A DNA stretch of 64,000 bases from Albugo candida (taxonomy: Eukaryota; Oomycota; Peronosporomycetes; Albuginales; Albuginaceae). The DNA lies in assembly GCA_905220665.1 (NCBI GenBank), contig CAJNAR010000164.1:558001-622000 (forward strand). The letters run 5' to 3'. Positions 1 through 10,019 of the stretch are shown here, piece by piece. The notes below the pieces were generated by a model, which saw only the letters and a list, made by a program, of their open reading frames with translations, was not told the origin of the DNA and searched no databases. The position numbers and the translations under genes are program-made. Position 1 is the first letter of the stretch; the number at the start of each line of letters is the position of its first letter.

Positions 1-2
1 TA

Positions 3-2209
3 ATGGCAAGTTCGGCTGCCTACACTTTTTCATTTTACATGATCCTTTGTTTGGTGCTTTTGGCGGGGATTTTGTATCATTTTGTATTCAGGCGGAAATC
101 TCGCGATGCATTTCTTCGACACGAAACTACTGCAGGAGAGACAATGCTACGTCAAGATGTGATCGCAAGGTACAGGCTTTTCACAAGCACCGTCCATAAT
201 GCTAGAGCTTAATGTCGCTACCTAGTGACCAGGAAATGAACAATTTGTGGAACTGTGAAGTTTGTTTTTTCAAGAGTTATGCTGCTCACAAGACGTGCAT
301 GCTGTGTGGCACCGATCAAAGTAGGGTCATCGATTATTTGTTCTTATCTGCTCTCTCACGTACGTTATGTTGATCAGCATTCAAATTGATGGAAAATCAT
401 GGAGTTCATCAAAAACCAAAAGGAATCAAGCCACGCTTCGATGAGAAATCTAGCACACAAATATTACAAGAAGAAAACACAGAATCTCTCGCACCAATTT
501 CTCATGTCAAAATGAAAGCTCGACTTTCAAAAACTCAGCTTGAAGAAAAAATCAATTTGCTGAGCTTGCGTCAGCAATCCGCTAGACGTCGCCATGACTG
601 GACGAGGGAAAAGGATGAACAGGGCAAGCTAGTTTGGCAGCGCCAAAAGCATTTTCTTGATCGAGTAATGCTTCGTCAATCCAGAGAGAGGAATAATTCC
701 GTGCACTCGGCTCGGTCTCAAAACTCAAGGTCTTCCGGTAGTAGCAGTTCAAGTATAAACTCACTTAGTATCGTATCTCGTATCGTTCCATCACCTCAGC
801 AACGGAATGGGAGATTAGAATTTGAATCAGCAGAAGGCGCTGTGGCTAAGACTACCACAGAAGACTTTGAAGAAGAGGTTGAGAGTCTATACAAACTCCC
901 ATTTCAGCAAAAACATGCTTGGTTCGCGCAACACATTGCTGCGATGGAAATTCCATGGGAAGTTGGGCATTTTGTTTTAGAAGTAGATCGGTCGAATCTA
1001 TTGCATGATTCATGCGAACAGCTGCTATGGGCTACACCAGAACAATTACACCAGCCATTACGAGTTCGATTTACCAATGAGCCTGGTGTGGATGCAGGAG
1101 GGCTTGTTCGCGAATGGTTCACATTGATGACATTGGAGATATTCAATAGTGACGCTGGACTTTTCCAACTGAATGGAAATGGGGATGCATGGATGATTAA
1201 CGCTGCTTCGGAGGAAGCCAGCGTCGACCATCTTATGGTAAGGTGATAGTAATGTGTTGGCGAGCAAGCCATTCACCATTCTTTTTGTAGTATTTCCGAG
1301 CGATTGGCCGCTTTATTGGACGAGCAATTTTCGAAGGGATTCTCATCGATGCCCACTTAGTGCTCTCCATTTACAAGCACATTCTGGGAGTTCCCATCAC
1401 ATTTTCCGACATGCTCTTCATCGACCATGTAGTCTATCGTAATTTGCTTTGGCTACGGGATTCTCCTGGCGCTGAAGCTCTGGATCTGACTTTTGCGTAC
1501 GTAATCGTGGTCAATATTGGTAGCAAGTTAGTTTGACGTTTCTTCTTCTTAGTATCCAAGTGGAACAATCTCTGAATCAGTACAAGCTGCTTGAATTGAA
1601 GCCGCATGGCGCGGATATTGCCGTGACAGATGAAAACAAAGATGAGTATATCGAATTAAGGTTTAAATGGATCATGGCTACTGGAGTTTCACAGCAATTA
1701 GCCGCGTTGATTCAAGGCATATTTGCGATCGTTCCACCACACATGCTATCCATTTTTGATCATCAGGAATTGGAGCTCTTGATTTGTGGGCTACCGGAAA
1801 TCGACGTAGAGGACTGGCATTCGCACACGACATATGTCGGTCAGGTCGACGATACAGTTATAAGCTGGTTTTGGAATATCATAAGGGAGTTTACGAATGA
1901 AGAACGTTCTAGACTTCTGCAATTTACTACTGGGTCAGCACGCCCACCAGTTCAAGGCTTCAAAGCACTGACCATGAATGACGGCCGTATCTGTTTATTT
2001 TCCATCCAGTGTGTGCAGTTGTCGGATTGTGAGTATCCAAGAGCTCACACTTGCTTCAACAGGTATGCTTGTCTTACTACCCGTATGCACACAACACTCA
2101 TGTACTTTTGTGTAGGATCGATTTACCGATTTATGAAAAAGAGAAAGATTTCCGTCAAGCCATGATGCTTCTACTAGATATGGAGATCACTGGATTCACG
2201 ATTGAGTAG
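3..2209 (+). CDS. HECT-type E3 ubiquitin ligase with N-terminal membrane segment and RanBP2 zinc finger
   Basis: Six exons read as one protein of about 643 aa: 3-169, 226-320, 378-1237, 1291-1496, 1553-2062, 2116-2209; intron 1 could instead end at 207, also in frame. The C-terminal ~330 residues are a HECT domain, which accepts ubiquitin from an E2 on a cysteine and passes it to substrate. Visible landmarks are NEPGVDAGGLVREWF, YFRAIGRFIGRAI, the YKHILGV segment, and the catalytic Cys in HTCFNR near the end. The N-terminus has a hydrophobic stretch (about residues 8-29), predicting a membrane anchor, then a W-x-C-x2-C ... C-x2-C RanBP2-type zinc finger encoded by exon 2. The middle is Ser/Arg-rich and charged. 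The ATG lies at base 3, so an upstream exon outside the window cannot be excluded. HECT identity is secure; substrate is unknown. Confidence 0.9.
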
Positions 2210-2450
2210 TGATATTCACAAAAGCCGTATTCATCCCTCATTAGCAGTCACTTGCGCGAACGCTACGGTATCTTTTGTTCCTGATCTGATAATGTTTTAA
2301 TCGCGAAATCGCTGGAATTTACCTTATTTGATAATTTCGAAGCTTGGATCCACATTAGACTATACATGCATTTTTGTCTTTCAAAGGCAGACTTCTCACT
2401 GCGGTCGTATCTATAGATAGACACTGATACCACCTTTACTTCTACAAAGC

Positions 2451-3410
2451 ATGTATATTGGCCCTTGGCAAGAATATCGACTCGCCAAGCTTCAGAAACA
2501 TGCGTTGGAGAAAATTCGAGCAGAAGGAGGTGCTCACATTTGCTCGCAGCTTGCAACGCAACAACTGGTTTCTCCGACATGCACTGTTGCGTCTGACGAA
2601 ACTGCTTCGAGTGGTTCGTCGGCTAAACTGATGGAAGTGGCCCTTGACCTGGAGATGCAAGAGCGGTACGTCGTATTTCGTAAAGAGGATAGCATAACGC
2701 AATTGACTTGATAGTTGTACAGTATTCGTATGCTAATGGAGCCATTTATAGCAAAGCTACCGGCACGATTGCTCGGTAAAGGAGGAAAACCATCATCTGC
2801 ACGCAGCATGGACCAGAATACTAGCCGTTCTACTGCAAGAAGAAGCAAACCGAGTAAACCAATTGACACACCGCAGAAAGAAGGTGGAAAAAAGACGATG
2901 ATCTTGAAAAAGCAAGCATCGTTGCCATTGACAAAACAGAAAAAGAAGCGGAATTCAGGGGCAATATCTGCTGTCGATAAGCGAAAGCGATTGTATGCGA
3001 AATGGATGAAGCCAGCAGAGAGCCCCAAGAAAGACTCTAATCAAGAAAAAGGCGAGGGAAATATCATCAAAACGATTCAAGATGCAAAGTTGCCATCTTT
3101 ACAGATACCTTTGCAGTCGGTTGTTTCCGAATGCACATCTCCTTCGTTTTCAGCTGAATTCAGACTTCCACAACTGATACGCTCTCCGTCCATCACACCC
3201 AGTTCTCAATACCAACAGTCAACCAAAGTAGAACCAGCCTGTAAATCCCAAGATCAAGGGTCACGCAGTAATCTTTTCGATCACTTGGATGAGCATGATG
3301 AAGATCATGAATCGTTAGTGTCGGAGGAAGAAATCAACGCGTTCTTGAATTGGACAGACTGTCTGGCCTCACCATCACAACTCGATCGTGAGATTGCTTT
3401 GATGGAGTGA
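2451..3410 (+). CDS. Basic low-complexity protein, function unknown
   Basis: Two exons (2451-2665 and 2723-3410, 57-nt intron, phase 2) give about 300 aa. The N-terminal 70 residues (beginning MYIGPWQEYRLAKLQK) look helical and ordered. The rest is rich in Lys, Ser and Pro with clusters such as KQKKKRN, ending in an acidic segment near DEHDEDHES. No enzyme motif, signal peptide or membrane segment is visible. Lys/Arg clusters would suit nuclear localisation, but that is inference. It follows the HECT gene on the same strand by 241 bp. The start is the first ATG of the frame. I do not recognise the family. Confidence 0.7.
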
Positions 3411-4992
3411 CGTTGTTTTGTTTGTGATCAGCGTCCGTCAGTTTTGCAAAGATTGTGTGCTATATCAATATTATACTACATTGAGCGTGGAGCTTTATAC
3501 GGTCTTGAGTCTAACAACATATCGCCTTGTTCATGCTCGTATCGCTTCTAATGCAGCAAATTGTGTCAAATGCTTAGTGCAATTATTGTAGCATCATACC
3601 TTTTCTCGCTTACATTCTCCTGTTTGATAACAAGCGTTCAAAGAGCTACATGGAGACTCTAAATCAACTGCAGTAATGTATGAGAAGACGAAATACTATG
3701 ACCTATTGAAGCAATAACGCATCACCTTGTCGTGACGTAGGCATTGTATCGTGCGTCGCATAATAAGGTTCGGGTATCTGAATCTACGCGAAATTCAATC
3801 TTGTCGTCTCTTTAGAATTCAGCTACAATAAGATTATTACCAGAGCACCGGGCGCCTTGTAGACTTGACTAAAGTAGGAGGAGCTGGTCGAAGGCCACGA
3901 GCTGGAACATATCGAAAGTGTAGATAATGAACTGCATGATTTCAATGAACAAGTCATAAATATTGGAAAATACTGCTTGAACGAAGATCGGTCGTCCAGT
4001 GCGCGTGGATTGAGATAGCAGTTCTTTATGACAGTGCTGTTATCACTCGAAATGACCTAATATTATGGTGCATGCATTATCGCGAAGTGAATCCTTCATA
4101 CATTGATAACTTTCCGTAAATAATGATAATACTTTGACTCATATGCGTGATGGCACTGATAATCTTATTACATGCGCGAATGTAGGGAGATCAGCAGCTG
4201 GCTACTTGTACACCAGATTAATGATATTACGATACTTGTGCAAACAAACGACGATTCTGAAGTGGAAAGTCGTCTGTGTATCTCGATCGAATCGATGCGT
4301 CCCAACTATAACCCAGTCAGTTCTTGCCCCGGAATCCTCGAACTTGCCTCGTTGCCCAGAAGTCCTACCTCATCATCTCATTGCAGATCATAAGTAGCAT
4401 TGAGCTCAGTATCGTGATGCCCCTTCTTGTTCTAAATTTCCGACAAAACTGCAAACACAGCAAAGAGCGTTCACGGTATCGAAATTTGAAGGCGAGAAAT
4501 TACATTTACCATGAAAATTTCTCGCATCCACGCCAACATGTTAACATGTCAAAACTCATACACGCGACGGAGAATAGCGTTCAAAAAATGTCAAAAGTCA
4601 TGTCGAAAGTCAAGAGCAGCACGAGCAATACAATTTGAAGCCTTGATAACTATCTCAAACTCTTTTGTCTTCATTACGCAATAGTTTGGAAGGAGCGTTA
4701 GCGAACGGACAAGAGGCTAAACATGTACGACGAGCCTACAGCCTTCGGAAAACGACGCATATAAGAAAAGTACAACGTTCAATTGAATGATTTCGGAAGG
4801 AAGAGGCATTCGATTACACGTAACCATACAAGCAATAGATGCTAAAAATACTCGGATGGCATATAAATATAATCGACATCAAATTGAGCGGCTAATTATA
4901 CGCTACCGTTCTGAGCAATGGTCATTGTGGATGTCTGTGTGTATCAGCTTAAATGAACGAGTTCATTGTCAAATTTGTCTTTAGTACCGCAA
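3411..4992. other. Long intergenic stretch with weak coding-like fragments
   Basis: About 1.6 kb with no convincing gene. Short frames look protein-like but do not join: 3878-4018 (starts EELVEGHELEHIESVDNEL after an acceptor-like CTTGACTAAAGTAG) and roughly 4172-4393. A short run near 3681-3718 reads MYEKTKYYDLLKQ before a stop. These may be remnants, exons of an unrecognised short gene, or 5' exons of the gene starting at 4993, which has an acceptor-like TTTGTCTTTAG just before its first ATG. The rest is A+T-rich and featureless to me. Confidence 0.35.
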
Positions 4993-5856
4993 ATGAATAT
5001 GAACGATCCCTTCGCATCTCTGGACCCTCTTGCTAAACCGAAGACAGTCGCCGAACGTCTACTAGACACAAGCTCAAATAGTCGTTGCAATCCTCTACCT
5101 GTGCAGTCACCAGATCTAATACACCACGCCAATGCGAATAGAATGGGCGACGTAGGGATACACGCATATGCCGGAAATATGATCAATCAGGGTCAGTCAA
5201 ACGCCAACTACAACTATAATAATATGGGTGGAATGGGAAACATACAGCTTATGGACCACAACATGGCTAATATTCCGATGGCGCAGCCTGTGATGTATGA
5301 GAATATCCGAAATTTACTACAGCAAAAGCCAAAATTAGTGAACATGGAAAGCTCATCATCAATCACACTGGGAGATTCGTCTTTGGACTTTTTGGAAACT
5401 CTTGGATCACCTAGTGGCTTCTCTAAGATAGCAACCCGCGTTCCAGAAACTGTCAACGACACATTTAGTTCCGAGGTAGTCAGTAATGACGGAAAGAGTA
5501 TCCAGAATGGAAACGGTTCTTCGAAAGAAAAAAAAGGAGCTTTGGCTGATCGCCTATCCATTAATCGCCGTATCACACAAGAAGTTCAACGAGCACAACT
5601 TCATTTTAGCGCTGATGCTTTCGGATCATCTGAGGGAACGTCGAAATTGAGTGGGATTGGTCTTAAGAATGCGGCCAAATCACCAAATAGCTTGAAGAAA
5701 GTCATGACGGTCGATGAATTCGCAGGGAACGAAACCACATTTGACTCGGGTACTATTTTTGGAGGTGTTGATGTCTTTTCAAGTCAGAACGACAGCTTCC
5801 AAGAACCATCGAAATCTTCTGATAGCGTGTCTAGTGAAAGCGGGCTTCTTTGGTGA
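4993..5856 (+). CDS. Asn/Ser-rich hypothetical protein
   Basis: Single open frame of 287 codons from the first ATG (MNMNDPFASLDPLAKPK) to a stop at 5856. It is rich in Asn, Ser, Met and Gly and looks largely disordered, with one short probable helix around residues 175-200 (LADRLSINRRITQEVQRAQ). DPF-type tripeptides at the N-terminus resemble endocytic adaptor-binding motifs, but a single instance is not evidence of that role. An acceptor-like TTTAG lies 10 bases before the ATG, so upstream exons are possible. No family recognised. Confidence 0.6.
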   Translation: MNMNDPFASLDPLAKPKTVAERLLDTSSNSRCNPLPVQSPDLIHHANANRMGDVGIHAYAGNMINQGQSNANYNYNNMGGMGNIQLMDHNMANIPMAQPVMYENIRNLLQQKPKLVNMESSSSITLGDSSLDFLETLGSPSGFSKIATRVPETVNDTFSSEVVSNDGKSIQNGNGSSKEKKGALADRLSINRRITQEVQRAQLHFSADAFGSSEGTSKLSGIGLKNAAKSPNSLKKVMTVDEFAGNETTFDSGTIFGGVDVFSSQNDSFQEPSKSSDSVSSESGLLW

Positions 5857-6563
5857 CAATTCTGCGGTGTTATCAACCCTCTTACAACTTCCATCAATAC
5901 AATGCTAATTTTTATCATAAACTTTATGCGAATTTGTCGAATTTAATATCTACTTATTTCCACGCTTATTTGCAAAACAACTCGCAATGCAACACTGCGA
6001 TGAGATTCATCAACGCTGAGTATTATGCTCAGTCGAAAAGTTCAAACTGAGTCAAGTAACTTCGTTGTAGCCTAATATGACGACACGCATTTCTGCGAGC
6101 GACCAGATCGGCGTGCAACAAATAGTGCGGGACAGAGCATTCATCGTGTGTATCGTTAGACTTTAAACTTCCACCTGAGAAAGCAGATGGACGATACGAT
6201 GTCTGTGAGGGGGACACTGATCAGTCTTTTTTGTTCGTACATGCGCATCAAGCATCAGATCAGAGTAAAGTGGAGGCGGCCCACAGGAGCAATCTTGATG
6301 ACTTAGTTGTGAAAGTGTGATATTGATGACGCTCTCCTACCGTAATTTTGGTAAACTTTGTATGTGATATCCTAAAGAAGTTTCAGAACATGATCAGATG
6401 GAAGAGCGTAATCACGCATATGCGCTTTTCTCGCCTTTCTTCACCTATTCTATGGCTAGTCTATACTTGAAGCGTCTAATCCAACAATTGACCTGAATTA
6501 GTGATTGTAAGCATTTAAACACATCCTCTCTCTTGCGTGCGCCATCAACTGCTATGCAAAAAG
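5857..6563. other. Intergenic region, nothing recognised
   Basis: About 700 bp separating two same-strand genes. Short frames on both strands show no protein-like composition and no RNA gene was seen. It should hold the 3' end of the upstream gene and the promoter of the ankyrin/FYVE gene. Confidence 0.5.
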
Positions 6564-8006
6564 ATGCAGATCCTCCACAATAGCATGCAAGCAAAAGCGT
6601 CAGCTTCCCCGCAAACCCCGAATTTTTGCAAATTCGAGCAAAACAATACTCCACCGCACTCTTTTGAGACTCAATTTAGCGGATCAACGTTCACATCCGA
6701 AATGTCATCCAATCATCCTAACACGGCTATCGAGGAGAGGATCTCTGTAAATAAATCTGGCAATGCCGCTAGCGATAAATACAAAAACGACGATAACAAG
6801 GATGGAATTCGACTTGCAGAAGTTGGAGACTGGGACAAACTTTTGTCATTGCTTAAAGAACATCCAGAAGTTGCTCGTCAGGTAGATCAACATGGGATGC
6901 TTCCATTGCATTGGGCTTGCACAGAAGATCATATTTCACCACAGATACTGAGGCACTTGCTGATAGCATATCCTGAAGCTTCAATTATCAGAAATAAGGC
7001 GCATTATCTTCCCATCCATATCGCCGTCCGATCAGATATAACAGAAGAAAGCTTACAAATCCTGTGTCAAGCTCGACCAAGCGCACTTTTGGAGGAAACA
7101 CCGTCTGGAAAAACAGCGTTCATGCTGGGCAGAGAAGCCAATTTAGCGCCGCACCTGCTGAATCTGTTGTGGAATGCTGAACAAGATTGTGCCGACTCTA
7201 GCATGACCGATGGAGTGGATGACATCAAGCGGACGAAAAAAAGTGCTATAGAGCAAATAGAGTCGCTTCGTGGAGGATTTCCGGCAAATTCAAAGCTGGC
7301 ACCGTTGTCCACTCCATCAGGTGTTGCGACGAGAGTTCATGCAAAAACATCACTTGATGTGACTGAAGAGAGCTCTGTTGATGACGTACTCAATCGCATC
7401 ACGTTTTCGGGACCATCTCCACAACCAGTTGCGTTAGGCGACAACGTTCGACCATCTTCATGCCAGCTTTGTTACCGCAAATTCGGGCTCTTCCGTAGGC
7501 GTTACCGATGTTCTCGTTGCCTTACAATGATTTGCCACAAGCATGTGGCTGGTAAACTGCAAGTTCCAAATAGAAACAAAAAGCGTGTCTACTGCCAACA
7601 ATGCTTTGGAAAAGATCGTATTGAATCGCTATTCACCCACAGCGACAAATCCGAAACAATGGCATTGATTCCAATACGAAGATCTTCCTTAGGTGATGCA
7701 ATAGGAGATAGCGCAAAAGGTGCGCATCATACACTTACATCAAGACACATCACAAGCATGTGTTCTGTCGATAATCTGTCCACAACCACAACCGAAAGTG
7801 TCGAAATCTCAGTTTTGCACCATCAAATCGGGTTACTGGAAGAGCGGAATGAAAAGCTGATCACACGCGTAGCTGATCAGGCGAAGCATTACGACAAAGC
7901 CATGGATTTATTAGCCGAGATGATGACAAGGGTAAAGCAGTTAGAATCTCAAGTTAGCCAGAACCCAGAGCACCACAGTCAACATAGTCGAATGCAGATT
8001 CTGTAG
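6564..8006 (+). CDS. Ankyrin-repeat protein with degenerate FYVE-type zinc finger
   Basis: Intronless, 480 aa from the first in-frame ATG. Residues ~80-205 form ankyrin-like repeats (DQHGMLPLHWAC, YLPIHIAV). Residues ~299-348 carry an eight Cys/His zinc-binding pattern like FYVE: CQLC, CSRC, CHKH, CQQC. The basic patch reads RRRYRCSRC instead of the canonical R(R/K)HHCR, and no WxxD motif precedes it, so phosphatidylinositol-3-phosphate binding is doubtful. Residues ~405-455 are a probable coiled coil. Ankyrin plus FYVE-type proteins form large families in oomycetes. The likely role is a protein-protein adaptor, possibly on endosomes. The second such gene in this window (43293-44516) has an intact motif. 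Confidence 0.85.
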   Translation: MQILHNSMQAKASASPQTPNFCKFEQNNTPPHSFETQFSGSTFTSEMSSNHPNTAIEERISVNKSGNAASDKYKNDDNKDGIRLAEVGDWDKLLSLLKEHPEVARQVDQHGMLPLHWACTEDHISPQILRHLLIAYPEASIIRNKAHYLPIHIAVRSDITEESLQILCQARPSALLEETPSGKTAFMLGREANLAPHLLNLLWNAEQDCADSSMTDGVDDIKRTKKSAIEQIESLRGGFPANSKLAPLSTPSGVATRVHAKTSLDVTEESSVDDVLNRITFSGPSPQPVALGDNVRPSSCQLCYRKFGLFRRRYRCSRCLTMICHKHVAGKLQVPNRNKKRVYCQQCFGKDRIESLFTHSDKSETMALIPIRRSSLGDAIGDSAKGAHHTLTSRHITSMCSVDNLSTTTTESVEISVLHHQIGLLEERNEKLITRVADQAKHYDKAMDLLAEMMTRVKQLESQVSQNPEHHSQHSRMQIL

Positions 8007-8258
8007 AGTCGACACAGGTGCATTAATATCAATGCTGGCGACTAAATGTGGGTATCGATCGCGCACAAGAGCTTTTAACGTCTGTTTATCGCTATTGCTG
8101 AACGTGAAATGCCAAATCTAAATAAACGTACGTAGACCTCTTCTCACGGGTAAATTATGCTTCGCCATCGTCATATATCCATTGGTCAAGTTTAAAATTG
8201 TCCGCTTTCTGACGTAACAACTCTAAATTATCCTCGTGTAAAGCTACGAATCAACACG

Positions 8259-8574
8259 TCAGCTAGAATGGATTTGCCAAATCGACCGCCACTTATGACT
8301 AGAACCTTGCAGGAATTCCTCCTTTGTTTCTTCATCCTCTCGCCTCTTCTTCTCCAAGTCTTTCATTTTACGATAGACTACGTACACGTTCCATGAAAAT
8401 ATTCGTCACAGGCTTGTAAACAAAACAGTACCCGATTGCGCGTGGAAACTTTCTTTTGCCTGTTTCTGCATATCGAGCCTCAGAGAGACGTATTACTGTA
8501 TATCCCAAAATACCAACGACAAAGGCAGCAATGCCGTCCTGCATCTCGTACGAGTCGAACGCTTCAGAGTTCAT
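8259..8574 (-). CDS. Possible tiny membrane protein, three short exons
   Basis: On the minus strand, exons 8574-8497, 8459-8432 and 8377-8259 join in phase into about 74 aa. There is one hydrophobic segment (GIAAFVVGILGYT) followed by a strongly charged helix (MKDLEKKRREDEETKEEF), the layout of a small single-pass organellar or ER protein. The weak points are a 37-nt first intron and a 28-nt exon. An alternative is an unspliced 68-codon frame, 8574-8368. The 5' end overlaps the start of the opposite-strand gene at 8531 by 44 bp, or by 14 bp if the second ATG is used. The charged segment looks truly coding; the exact model is tentative. Confidence 0.4.
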
Positions 8575-9955
8575 TCAGGACGACTTTCAGCAAACAGCGT
8601 CATCATATGGAGGATTTTCTGCTTCTCCGTTACACCAATATGAATCCAGAAATCAAAATGGGTCTAACAACCTTCTTACAAGTCGATTTCAAGACGGAGG
8701 CAGTAATATCTCGATTTTATCGCTGCCTGAGCCTATCAAGTCGTCTTCTTCCTCTCCTTCCTCTTCCACTGATTCTAAACGTCCCCAAGCAGGAAAAAAG
8801 AGAAAACGCGTTGTTTTATCCATATTTGAAAAGCATCAAGTTCTGCAACGATTAGATCTTGGCGAGCAGCCAGTTGTCATAGCTCGAGATTTCGGGATTT
8901 CACGGCAGCAAGTATCCGACATCAAGAAGAAAAAGGAAAGTATACTATCGTTCTGTGTCGATGCGAAACATCTCTCCTCATTACGGAAAAAGACTCTGCG
9001 CGGTACACAAAACGACTACCACCCAGGAGTCGAACAAGAACTGTATCGGTGGATTATTAGGCAGCGGAAACTGGGTCGAAATGTCACGTCCGATATACTT
9101 ATGGCTAGAGTTGCAGATTTATTCACGCAATACATGTCGAACGGAGTGATTGGTACATTAAATAGGTTCCGATGTTCGTGTGACGGCACAATCAAAATTC
9201 AGGCTTCCGAAGATCAGTCCACGTACAGTCTCATACCGTGTGTTTCAATGAAGTACTCGAATACATCAATTCACAATTGGCTGCGTCATTTTAAAAGAGC
9301 ACATCGTATCAGACAGTTGAGCGCTGACGAGCTGGCCAAGCTCCCAGAAACATTCACGTCAGCAATGGATACATTTGTGATACATGAATCTACCAAACAT
9401 GAGAACTCTTTTACACTTGCGATAAGTGATTACCGCGACGAAAACGAACTCCTGACATCAAATTCGGCATTTTTTGCACCCCAAGCATGGTCCATACAGC
9501 CGAACGTTTCCATCTTAACAGAAAGCGTGGAATCTTTGCGTCAAAAGTATTCTACTCCAAGTCCCTCACAGTGCGACATTATAATGCGTACATGTACCCA
9601 CCCTGGTGAGAACATACAGAATTGTATGTTTCTTGAAGCGGACGAACCTGTTCCATGGAGACAGGCTTCATTGTCCAGAGCAATACCTCCAAGATTGACA
9701 CACACTTCTTCAAGCGCGAATGTTCGGGAAGACGTAATAAATCTTTATACGACTGCCAATCGGTTTGACAATCCATTATTGTCTTCTCATTTAGTATCCT
9801 CATTTACGACAGCCACTGCACCATCTGTCATGACTCGATTTCAGGCAATATCCAAGCAAATGGAACAACTTGAACGAACAGTGAACAGTAAACTACATTC
9901 GCTTGAAGCGCGATTGACAGCACTGAGAAAATCGATGATGAAATCACACAACTGA
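8531..9955 (+). CDS. CENP-B/pogo-type helix-turn-helix DNA-binding protein
   Basis: Intronless, 474 aa from the first ATG. Residues ~91-140 match the N-terminal HTH of CENP-B and Tigger/pogo transposases (EKHQVLQRLDLGE, VIARDFGISRQQVSDIKK). Residues ~163-262 resemble the second DNA-binding half (CENPB/Tc5 HTH: GVEQELYRWIIRQRKLGR, then IHNWLRHFKRAH), interrupted by about 45 extra residues containing CSCDG. The DDE nuclease domain of transposases is absent. Instead there is a ~200-residue tail ending in a coiled coil (residues ~440-470), which could dimerise. A domesticated transposase-derived DNA-binding or chromatin protein is the best reading; no terminal inverted repeats were seen. Its stop is 64 bp from the convergent WD40 gene. 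Confidence 0.75.
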   Translation: MPSCISYESNASEFIQDDFQQTASSYGGFSASPLHQYESRNQNGSNNLLTSRFQDGGSNISILSLPEPIKSSSSSPSSSTDSKRPQAGKKRKRVVLSIFEKHQVLQRLDLGEQPVVIARDFGISRQQVSDIKKKKESILSFCVDAKHLSSLRKKTLRGTQNDYHPGVEQELYRWIIRQRKLGRNVTSDILMARVADLFTQYMSNGVIGTLNRFRCSCDGTIKIQASEDQSTYSLIPCVSMKYSNTSIHNWLRHFKRAHRIRQLSADELAKLPETFTSAMDTFVIHESTKHENSFTLAISDYRDENELLTSNSAFFAPQAWSIQPNVSILTESVESLRQKYSTPSPSQCDIIMRTCTHPGENIQNCMFLEADEPVPWRQASLSRAIPPRLTHTSSSANVREDVINLYTTANRFDNPLLSSHLVSSFTTATAPSVMTRFQAISKQMEQLERTVNSKLHSLEARLTALRKSMMKSHN

Positions 9956-10019
9956 TATCCACAAAACGGAACGTTGATCTGGGACATTGTGCAGCCCGAT
10001 ACATGGCGACAAAACATTT

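Noticed and set aside
582..1279. Minus-strand open frames antisense to the HECT gene
   Set aside because: Shadows of the coding strand; no domain or composition supports them.
4324..4638. A 104-codon frame
   Set aside because: Composition is not protein-like, no start context or splice partner, no motif.
8160..8290. Minus-strand reading resembling a nucleotide-binding loop (VLVISGGRFGKSI)
   Set aside because: The frame ends in a stop within about 20 codons and no splice path extends it; it overlaps the better-supported small gene end in another frame.
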